From Bacillota bacterium (GTDB lineage: Bacteria; Bacillota; Clostridia; Oscillospirales; Ruminococcaceae): 6,088 bases of DNA. Of this stretch, positions 1 to 6,088 are shown piece after piece. The notes beneath the pieces were generated by a model, which searched no databases, was not told the origin of the DNA, and saw only the letters and a program-made list of their open reading frames with translations. A program made the position numbers and the translations under genes. The stretch's first letter is position 1, and each line of letters opens with the position of its first letter. The DNA is taken from contig JAEXZK010000072.1 of assembly GCA_023451415.1 (NCBI GenBank), positions 1 to 6,088 of the forward strand. Direction: 5' to 3'.

Positions 1-388
1 CATCTTCACCGAGTTTGCCCGGGAAGGAATCGTAATTGATATGATCTCCCAGACGGTGCCCCAGGGCTCCACCATGGACATTTCCTTTACCACCCACTCT
101 CAGCATGTGGTCAAGGTTTTGGAGGTCATTAGCCGCATCAAGGATAAGTACCGCCAGCTGGGGATCATGGTAAGCACCGGCAACTGCAAGATCCAGCTTT
201 ACGGCGAGGAAATGCGTGAAATGAACGGCGTGGCGGCTCAGGCTATCATGACGCTGGTGGAAAGCAGCATCGACATCATCATGATCACGACCTCGGAGAT
301 CGACATCTCCCTCATCGTCTCCCCCGCCAACCAGATGGCGGCGGTAAAAAAGCTTGAAAAGAGCTTTGGCGTCAAAGCGTCAGTCTGA
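1..388 (+). CDS. lysC: Aspartokinase, C-terminal regulatory part (5'-truncated by window edge)
   Basis: This is the 3' end of an aspartate kinase gene, read from base 2, 128 residues to TGA at 386-388. The enzyme phosphorylates aspartate to 4-aspartyl phosphate, the first step to lysine, threonine and methionine. Only the two C-terminal ACT domains, which bind the feedback amino acid in this family, are visible. The first is partial (about residues 1-50, with GIVIDMISQ and MDISFTT). The second runs from about residue 57 to the end, with GEEMREMNGVAAQA followed by ITTSEIDISLIV, a hallmark of aspartokinase ACT domains (compare ISTSEIKIS in relatives). The catalytic kinase domain lies upstream of the window, so I cannot tell a monofunctional enzyme from other arrangements, except that the protein stops right after ACT2 with no fused homoserine dehydrogenase. 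Which amino acid inhibits it cannot be read here, so the symbol lysC is the generic choice. fbp starts 27 nt downstream and is probably cotranscribed. Confidence 0.9.
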   Translation, partial: IFTEFAREGIVIDMISQTVPQGSTMDISFTTHSQHVVKVLEVISRIKDKYRQLGIMVSTGNCKIQLYGEEMREMNGVAAQAIMTLVESSIDIIMITTSEIDISLIVSPANQMAAVKKLEKSFGVKASV

Positions 389-415
389 CAAAAACGAAAG
401 GAGCGCTTAATACCT

Positions 416-2389
416 ATGGAGTATGGAGAAGAGACTCTCCTTGCCAACAAAAAGTATCTGAGCCTTCTGGCTGTCACCTACCCCACCATCCAAACGGCAT
501 CCACCGAAATCATCAACCTGCGGGCGATCCTCAACCTGCCCAAGGGCACCGAGCATTTTATCAGCGACATCCATGGGGAGTATGAAGCATTTTTCCACGT
601 CTTAAAGAACGCCTCCGGATCGGTGAAGCGGAAAATTGAAGAAAGCTTCGGCGATACCCTGACCCCAGAGGAAAAACGCCTGCTGGCCACTATTATTTAT
701 TATCCGGAGCGGAAGCTGGCCGAAGTCCGGCGCAGCGGCCTCAACACCAGGTTCTGGTACAAGGCCGTCCTCCAGCAGCTGATTGTGGTGTGCCGGCTGG
801 CCACCTCCAAGTACACAAGGTCCAAGGTGCGCAAGGCCATGCCCAAGGATTTTGAGTATATCATTGACGAGCTGATCAACACCGACAACAACATGGCCAA
901 CCGTCAGGATTATTTCAGCAATATCCTGGATACCATTATCGAGATAGACCGTGCCGACGAGTTCATCATTCAGATCTCCCAGCTGATCCAGCGGATGGTT
1001 ATCGACAAGCTGCACATCATCGGGGATATTTTTGACCGGGGCCCCGGGGCCTGCGCCATTATGGACGACCTGCTCGGCCATCACGATGTGGATTTCCAGT
1101 GGGGCAATCACGATATCCTCTGGATGGGCGCGGCCTGCGGCCAGTTGTGCTGTATTGCCAACGTCATCCGCAACTGCATCCGCTACGGCAACTTTGACAC
1201 CCTGGAGGAGGACTATGGCATCAATGTCCGGCCTCTGGCTGTTTTTGCCATGGAGCAATATGCCAACGATCCCTGCGCCTCCTTCCGGCCCAAACAGGTG
1301 GAAAATGACATCAACGGCCACGACCAGCAGCTGGCCGCCAAAATCCATAAGGCCATTGCGGTCATCCAGTTTAAACTGGAAGGACAGCTGATCCAGAAGC
1401 ATCCGGAATACGAAATGCAGGACCGGCTTTTCCTGGAAAACATCGATCTGACCGCCAAGACCGTATCCATCGGCGGCAAAGTCTATGTACTCAACGATAC
1501 CTACTTCCCCACCTGCAACCCATGCCATCCCTACGACCTGACCTATGCCGAGGAAGCGCTGATGGATCGCCTGCGCCAGTCCTTCCTCCACAGCCAGAAG
1601 CTCCAGCAGCATCTGAGTCTCCTCTTTGAAAAGGGCGGCATGTACAAGGTTTACAACAGCAACCTGCTGTACCACGGCTGCATCCCCCTCAAGGAGGACG
1701 GCACCTTTAACTCCATGACCATCGACGGCGTCACGTATCAGGGGAAGGCCCTGCTGGATGTCTGCGACCGGCTCTGCCGCCAGGGCGCCTACGGCAAGGG
1801 TGCGGAGCGGGAGAACGGCCAGGATTTTATGTGGTTCCTCTGGTGCGGCCCCAAGTCCCCCCTCAACGGCAAGAGCAAGATGACCACCTTTGAGCGGTGC
1901 TTTATCAACGATAAAGCATCCTGGACCGAGGAGAAGGACCCCTATTACCGCTTCATCGACGACGAATCCACTGCGGACCGCATCCTTCAGGAGTTTGGCG
2001 TCACCGATCCCAGCGCCCGGATCGTCAACGGCCATGTGCCCGTCAAGATCAGCAAGGGGGAGTCTCCCATCAAGGCGGGAGGCAAGCTGCTTATCATTGA
2101 CGGTGGGCTTTCCAAGGCTTATCAGCCTGTCACCGGCATCGCAGGATACACCCTGGTTTCCAATTCCCATGAGATGGTTCTGTCGGAGCACCAGCCCTTT
2201 GCCGGCATCGATAAGGTTGTGAGAACCAACAGCGATATGCATTCCCAGAACATTCTCATTGAAAAATTCCCGGAGAGAGTCAAGATCCAGCACACCGATA
2301 TTGGCAGGACCCTGTCCGCCAAGATCATAGACCTGGAAATGCTTCTGGAGGCTTACCGCAAGGGTATTATCAAACAAAATGCAAAATAA
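416..2389 (+). CDS. fbp: Fructose-1,6-bisphosphatase, class III
   Basis: Cytoplasmic enzyme that hydrolyses fructose-1,6-bisphosphate to fructose-6-phosphate and phosphate in gluconeogenesis. The 657 residues match the usual size of the class III family (the Bacillus subtilis enzyme is about 670), which is unrelated in sequence to class I and II FBPases and belongs to the metal-dependent calcineurin-like phosphoesterases. The metal-site motifs are intact and in order: SDIHGEYEAF (Asp51, His53), GDIFDRG (Asp204, Asp207), WGNHD (Asn231, His232) and NGHVPV (His540), followed by IIDGGLSKAYQ (Asp562) and GIAGYTLV. The N-terminal EIINLRAILNLPKGTEHF stretch is also typical. The family is usually manganese-dependent; that is family knowledge. 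The ATG at 416 is preceded by AAAGGAG at 397-403, a rather long 12-nt spacing, but no better in-frame start is seen. It lies 27 nt after the aspartokinase stop and is followed by a strong terminator, so it is the last gene of its unit. No frameshift or missing motif is seen. Confidence 0.97.
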   Translation: MEYGEETLLANKKYLSLLAVTYPTIQTASTEIINLRAILNLPKGTEHFISDIHGEYEAFFHVLKNASGSVKRKIEESFGDTLTPEEKRLLATIIYYPERKLAEVRRSGLNTRFWYKAVLQQLIVVCRLATSKYTRSKVRKAMPKDFEYIIDELINTDNNMANRQDYFSNILDTIIEIDRADEFIIQISQLIQRMVIDKLHIIGDIFDRGPGACAIMDDLLGHHDVDFQWGNHDILWMGAACGQLCCIANVIRNCIRYGNFDTLEEDYGINVRPLAVFAMEQYANDPCASFRPKQVENDINGHDQQLAAKIHKAIAVIQFKLEGQLIQKHPEYEMQDRLFLENIDLTAKTVSIGGKVYVLNDTYFPTCNPCHPYDLTYAEEALMDRLRQSFLHSQKLQQHLSLLFEKGGMYKVYNSNLLYHGCIPLKEDGTFNSMTIDGVTYQGKALLDVCDRLCRQGAYGKGAERENGQDFMWFLWCGPKSPLNGKSKMTTFERCFINDKASWTEEKDPYYRFIDDESTADRILQEFGVTDPSARIVNGHVPVKISKGESPIKAGGKLLIIDGGLSKAYQPVTGIAGYTLVSNSHEMVLSEHQPFAGIDKVVRTNSDMHSQNILIEKFPERVKIQHTDIGRTLSAKIIDLEMLLEAYRKGIIKQNAK

Positions 2390-2580
2390 GTGAATAAAAC
2401 AACTCAGCCAGCTTGTGGATATTTATTCCATAAGCTGGCTTTTTTTTCTTTGGGGAGGGAGCCTCCGGCCCTAAGGTTGGGGACGTCCTAATGAGCCATG
2501 ACGGCCAACTGTTGAAAAACAATATATGAATGTATGGTGGTATAGTAAGTTGCAATAAAGTGACACAGGGTGAATAAAAC
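2390..2580 (+). repeat. 11-bp direct repeat GTGAATAAAAC flanking the terminator region
   Basis: GTGAATAAAAC occurs at 2390-2400, directly after the fbp stop codon, and again at 2570-2580, 180 bp downstream. The match is exact and ends abruptly on both sides. The 169 bp between the copies contain the fbp terminator. I see no terminal inverted repeats inside the copies, so a target-site duplication around a small insertion is not supported. The second copy also begins a sequence, TGAATAAAACTTAG (2571-2584), that matches 11 of 14 positions of the Bacillus-type ARG box core, so it may instead be part of an arginine-repressor site. Confidence 0.45.
2406..2447 (+). terminator. Intrinsic terminator after fbp
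   Basis: A 14-bp stem (2406-2419 with 2427-2440, one G-U pair at 2415/2431) starting AGCCAGCTT and closing AAGCTGGCT, with a 7-nt loop (2420-2426), runs straight into eight T residues (2440-2447, the first also closing the stem). It begins 16 nt after the fbp stop codon. This is a textbook Rho-independent terminator for + strand transcription and separates the aspartokinase-fbp unit from the arg operon. There is an A-rich stretch on the left side, but it is interrupted, so activity on the opposite strand is less likely. Confidence 0.93.
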
Positions 2581-2640
2581 TTAGCGAATTCTGGACTCTC
2601 CGTAGGCCCTACAAGGGCTTGAGTAGGCCATTTGCCATAG
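2451..2640. other. Intergenic stretch with small hairpins and short repeats, no gene found
   Basis: Between the fbp terminator and the argG control region there is no open frame with a credible start and ribosome binding site, and no tRNA or known riboswitch pattern that I recognise. The first 60 bases are GC-rich. Visible structure includes GGAGG/CCTCC (2454-2458 with 2462-2466), an imperfect hairpin GGTTGG/CCAACT (2475-2480 with 2505-2510) enclosing CGTC/GACG (2484-2487 with 2500-2503), the palindrome GGACGTCC (2481-2488), and AGGCCCT/AGGGCTT with a 3-nt loop (2604-2610 with 2614-2620). GTAGGCC occurs twice in direct orientation (2602-2608, 2623-2629). None of the hairpins is followed by a T-run. 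Function is unknown; degenerate remnant DNA is as likely as anything active. Confidence 0.4.
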
Positions 2641-2657
2641 CTTTTGAGCGATTTGTA

Positions 2658-2693
2658 TGTAATTTTATGCTAAAATACAAGAATGTTTATGCG
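2658..2693 (-). promoter_or_regulatory. Putative ArgR operator pair upstream of the argG promoter
   Basis: Two ARG-box-like sequences read on the minus strand: AGCATAAAATTACA (complement of 2658-2671) and CGCATAAACATTCT (complement of 2680-2693). Each matches 10 of 14 positions of the Bacillus ARG box core TGAATAAAAATTCA. They share TTTATGC on the + strand (2664-2670 and 2686-2692), exactly 22 bp apart, close to two helical turns and near the roughly 21-bp spacing known for paired ARG boxes. They lie just upstream of the -35. The assignment to an arginine repressor is inference from motif likeness and from the arginine operon downstream; no argR gene is in the window. Confidence 0.5.
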
Positions 2694-2701
2694 CAATTTT
2701 C

Positions 2702-2729
2702 TTGACTCTTCTTGATAATTTGCTATAAT
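2702..2729 (+). promoter_or_regulatory. Extended -10 sigma-A promoter of the argGHC operon
   Basis: TTGACT (-35, 2702-2707) and a perfect TATAAT (-10, 2724-2729) are separated by 16 nt, and a TG one base upstream of the -10 (2721-2722) makes an extended -10. Transcription would start near 2735-2737, giving a leader of about 28 nt before the argG ATG. That is too short for a T-box or riboswitch, so any control should act at initiation by a DNA-binding protein. The surrounding region is AT-rich, unlike the genes. Confidence 0.88.
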
Positions 2730-2733
2730 AAAA

Positions 2734-2764
2734 AGCATAAATATTCAATATTGGAGGCATAAAT

Positions 2765-2769
<5 letters not shown>
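2734..2769 (+). promoter_or_regulatory. Putative ArgR operator pair over the transcription and translation start of argG
   Basis: AGCATAAATATTCA (2734-2747) matches 11 of 14 positions of the Bacillus ARG box core TGAATAAAAATTCA; GGCATAAATATGAA (2756-2769) matches 9. The two share an exact 10-bp direct repeat GCATAAATAT (2735-2744 and 2757-2766) at 22-bp spacing. The first copy sits on the predicted transcription start, the second between the GGAGG ribosome binding site and the argG start codon. A protein bound here would block promoter clearance. The pair is the mirror image of the pair at 2658-2693, with the promoter between them. Confidence 0.55.
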
Positions 2770-4012
<1,243 letters not shown>

Positions 4013-4013
4013 T

Positions 4014-5402
4014 ATGGCGATGCTTTGGGCCGGACGGTTCCAGAAGGAGCTGGACGCGGAAGTAAATGATTTCAACTCCTCCATTTCCTTTGACGGGAGG
4101 ATGGCAAAGCAGGATATACAGGGCTCCATGGCCCACGCCGCCATGCTTGCCGCCCAGGGCATCATCTCCCCGGCCGATGGGGACGCCATCCTGGCGGGGC
4201 TGGCCGCCATCCTGGAGGATCTGGAAAGCGGCTCCCTTCAGCTGGATATGACCTGTGAGGACATCCACACTTTTGTGGAAGGGGAGCTGACCAGGCGGGT
4301 CGGAGACGTGGGCAAACGCCTCCACACCGCCCGCAGCCGCAACGACCAGGTCGCCCTGGACCTGCGCCTCTGCCTCAGGGAGGAGATCGACTGCATCCGC
4401 GGGCAGCTGGAAGATCTGGTGAATGCCGTGCTGGAAAAGGCGTCGGGACATATCCACACCATCCTTCCCGGATACACCCACCTCCAGCGGGCGCAGCCCA
4501 TTTCCTTTGCCCACCACCTGCTGGCCTACGCCCAGATGTTCCTCCGGGACCTGGACCGGCTGGCGGACTGCCGCCGCAGAATGAATCTTTCCCCCCTGGG
4601 CAGCTGCGCCCTGGCGGGCACCACCTACCCCACCAACCGCGAGATGACCGCCAAGGCCCTGGGGTTTGACGGCGCCACTGTCAACAGCATCGACGGGGTC
4701 TCGGACCGGGACTTTGCCGTGGAGCTGGCCGCCGCCCTGTCTGCCATAATGATGCACCTCTCCCGTTTTTCCGAGGAGATCATCCTCTGGTGCTCCTGGG
4801 AATTCAAGTTTGTGGAGCTGGACGACGCCTATGCCACCGGTTCCAGCATCATGCCCCAGAAGAAGAACCCCGACATTGCCGAGCTGGTCCGGGGCAAGAC
4901 CGGGCGGGTCTATGGAGGGCTCATCACCCTTCTCACCATGCTCAAGGGCCTGCCCCTGGCCTACAACAAGGACATGCAGGAGGACAAGGAAGCTATTTTT
5001 GACTGTGTGGACACAGTCAAGCAGTGCCTTACCGTTTTTGCACCCATGCTCCGCACCATGAAGGTGCTGCCGGAAAACATGAGGGCGGCCGCTGCCAAAG
5101 GCTTTATCAATGCCACCGACTGTGCCGATTATCTGACCAAAAAGGGAATGCCCTTCCGCACCGCTTACAAGACGGTGGGTGAGCTTGTGGCCTGCTGTAC
5201 CAGGGAGTGTCAGACCCTTGAGGACCTCCCTCTGGAGAAATACCAAAGTTTCAGCGGGCTTTTTGAGGAGGATATTTACGAGGCGGTCAGCCTGGAAAAT
5301 TGTATGGAAAAGCGGCTCTCCCAGGGCGGAGCGGCGCCTTCTTCCGTGGAGAATCAGATAGCGCTGACCAAAGCGGCTTTGGAAAGGATGTGCGCAAAGT
5401 GA
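4014..5402 (+). CDS. argH: Argininosuccinate lyase
   Basis: Cytoplasmic enzyme of the fumarase/aspartase superfamily that splits argininosuccinate into arginine and fumarate, the last step of arginine synthesis. From the ATG at 4014 it has 462 residues, the normal family length, and begins with the typical LWAGRF. Conserved blocks in order are TARSRNDQVALDLR, GYTHLQRAQPISFAHH (His156 in the conserved T-H position), and the superfamily signature GSSIMPQKKNPD (residues 276-287, with the serine pair 277/278 on the mobile catalytic loop). The start is 1 nt after the argG stop (TGATATG), so translation is probably coupled. Its TGA overlaps the argC start codon. No broken or missing motif is seen. 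The superfamily also holds adenylosuccinate lyase and fumarase, but the motif set and the neighbouring argG make the assignment firm. Confidence 0.98.
   Translation: MAMLWAGRFQKELDAEVNDFNSSISFDGRMAKQDIQGSMAHAAMLAAQGIISPADGDAILAGLAAILEDLESGSLQLDMTCEDIHTFVEGELTRRVGDVGKRLHTARSRNDQVALDLRLCLREEIDCIRGQLEDLVNAVLEKASGHIHTILPGYTHLQRAQPISFAHHLLAYAQMFLRDLDRLADCRRRMNLSPLGSCALAGTTYPTNREMTAKALGFDGATVNSIDGVSDRDFAVELAAALSAIMMHLSRFSEEIILWCSWEFKFVELDDAYATGSSIMPQKKNPDIAELVRGKTGRVYGGLITLLTMLKGLPLAYNKDMQEDKEAIFDCVDTVKQCLTVFAPMLRTMKVLPENMRAAAAKGFINATDCADYLTKKGMPFRTAYKTVGELVACCTRECQTLEDLPLEKYQSFSGLFEEDIYEAVSLENCMEKRLSQGGAAPSSVENQIALTKAALERMCAK
5383..5388 (+). promoter_or_regulatory. Ribosome binding site for the GTG start of argC
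   Basis: AAAGGA lies within the end of argH, 10 nt before the GTG at 5399. It supports this GTG as the argC start, which immediately precedes the conserved N-terminal IKVFIDGSAGTTG. Confidence 0.7.
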
Positions 5403-6088
5403 TCAAGGTCTTCATCGACGGCAGTGCCGGGACCACCGGGCTGCGCATCCGCCAGCGCCTGGAGGTCCGGAAAGACATCCGGCTGACGGTGCTGCCCGAG
5501 GAGCTGCGGAAGGACCCGGAAGCCCGGAAGGAGGCCATCAACAGCGCGGACGTTGCCTTCCTCTGTCTGCCTGACGATGCGGCGCGGGAATCGGCGGAGA
5601 TGGCCGCCCCGGAGATAAAGCTCATTGACGCCTCCACCGCCCACCGGGTGAGCCCGGGATGGTGCTATGGCTTCCCCGAGCTCTCCCCCGCCTTTCGCAA
5701 AGCCTTGGGGAAAAGCTTCCGGACGGCGGTGCCCGGGTGTCATGCCAGCGGCTTTGTGGTCCTGGTTTATCCCATGGTGGCCTCCGGCCTTCTTTCCACT
5801 GACTATCCCCTGGCCTGCCATTCGGTGACAGGGTACAGCGGCGGCGGCAAGGGGATGATTGATAACTATGAAAGGCCGTTCCGGGACAGGCAGCTGAAGA
5901 GCCCCCGGCAGTACGCCCTGGGGCAGGCCCACAAGCATCTGCCCGAAATGACAAAGATCTGCGGCCTGGATCAGGAACCCCTCTTCTCCCCCATTGTCGC
6001 AGACTTTTACAGCGGCATGGTGGTGACGGTTCCCTTGCACGCCTCCCTGCTGGCTGAGGGAGCCACCCTGGCCCGCGTCCATGAGATG
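5399..6088 (+). CDS. argC: N-acetyl-gamma-glutamyl-phosphate reductase, type 2 (3'-truncated by window edge)
   Basis: NADPH-dependent cytoplasmic enzyme that reduces N-acetylglutamyl 5-phosphate to N-acetylglutamate 5-semialdehyde, the third step of arginine synthesis. 230 codons are present; the family's type 2 members are about 310 residues, so roughly the last quarter is missing. The N terminus VFIDGSAGTTGLRI (residues 4-17) is the type 2 nucleotide-binding start, unlike the GASGYAG start of the longer type 1 enzymes. LPDDAA, LIDASTAHR and YGFPEL follow. The catalytic cysteine is Cys114 in VPGCHASGF, then SVTGYSGGGKGMI. The gene starts with GTG, overlapping the argH stop by 4 nt (GTGA), with AAAGGA 10 nt upstream, so translational coupling is likely. 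The frame is open to the end of the window. Aspartate-semialdehyde dehydrogenase is a distant relative, but the FIDGSAGTTG start and the arg context favour ArgC. Confidence 0.95.
   Translation, partial: MIKVFIDGSAGTTGLRIRQRLEVRKDIRLTVLPEELRKDPEARKEAINSADVAFLCLPDDAARESAEMAAPEIKLIDASTAHRVSPGWCYGFPELSPAFRKALGKSFRTAVPGCHASGFVVLVYPMVASGLLSTDYPLACHSVTGYSGGGKGMIDNYERPFRDRQLKSPRQYALGQAHKHLPEMTKICGLDQEPLFSPIVADFYSGMVVTVPLHASLLAEGATLARVHEM

Noticed and set aside
602..2377. 591-codon open frame on the minus strand opposite fbp
   Set aside because: It lies wholly antisense to an unmistakable class III FBPase, has no recognisable motif, and is explained by the GC-rich codon use of fbp. The same holds for the minus-strand frames 3332-4210, 3966-5246 and 5354-6082 opposite the arg genes.
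2512..2546. Possible extra promoter, TTGAAA (2512-2517) with TATGGT (2533-2538) or TATAGT (2541-2546)
   Set aside because: Spacings of 15 and 23 nt and weak -10 matches; much poorer than the promoter at 2702-2729.
2370..2555. 61-codon minus-strand frame across the fbp terminator
   Set aside because: It reads through the terminator hairpin and the fbp stop region, has no credible ribosome binding site that I can see, and resembles nothing known to me.
2644..2672. Possible second argG promoter TTGAGC-17-TATGCT
   Set aside because: Both hexamers are weak matches and the stretch is better explained by the repeated TTTATGC element.
2574..2705. Stop-free + strand frame of 43 codons before the argG promoter, starting with IKLSEFWTLRRPYKG
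   Set aside because: No start codon with a ribosome binding site, and it runs into the -35 element; I recognise no family, so a gene remnant cannot be supported.
2390..2764. T-box, riboswitch or leader-peptide attenuator for argG
   Set aside because: The clear promoter leaves a leader of only about 28 nt, and the only terminator-like hairpin belongs to fbp, far upstream of that promoter.

Overview
This 6.1-kb window looks like chromosomal DNA from a Gram-positive anaerobe of the class Clostridia, possibly an Oscillospiraceae-type gut bacterium. The reasons are the class III fructose-1,6-bisphosphatase (a Firmicutes-type enzyme), AGGAG-type ribosome binding sites, and GC-rich genes next to an AT-rich promoter with near-consensus sigma-A hexamers. 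The genus is an inference; no rRNA or marker gene is present. All genes are on the + strand and all are core metabolism.

Layout. Bases 1-388 are the 3' end of an aspartokinase gene (regulatory ACT domains). After 27 nt comes fbp (416-2389), a complete class III fructose-1,6-bisphosphatase. A strong intrinsic terminator (2406-2447) closes this transcription unit. The 375-nt gap 2390-2764 holds that terminator, a stretch with small hairpins and short repeats but no supportable gene, and then an AT-rich regulatory region with an extended -10 sigma-A promoter. The promoter starts a second unit: argG (2765-4012), argH (4014-5402) and argC (5399 to the window end). These genes are separated by 1 nt and then overlapped by 4 nt, so they are almost certainly one operon that continues past the window.

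How the genes work together. ArgC acts in the acetylated half of arginine biosynthesis (N-acetylglutamyl phosphate to semialdehyde). ArgG and ArgH perform the last two steps, citrulline plus aspartate to argininosuccinate, then to arginine and fumarate. The aspartokinase commits aspartate to the lysine/threonine/methionine family. Fbp is the gluconeogenic step from fructose-1,6-bisphosphate to fructose-6-phosphate and has no evident link to its neighbours.

I see no undescribed system. The most notable signal is in the argG promoter. Four copies of one 7-mer (TTTATGC, TTTATGC, GCATAAA, GCATAAA) flank the promoter in exact mirror symmetry, each pair spaced by 22 bp, and each lies within an ARG-box-like sequence. 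This is a good candidate for an arginine-repressor operator array. The coding regions look ordinary, with no frameshift or missing catalytic motif.
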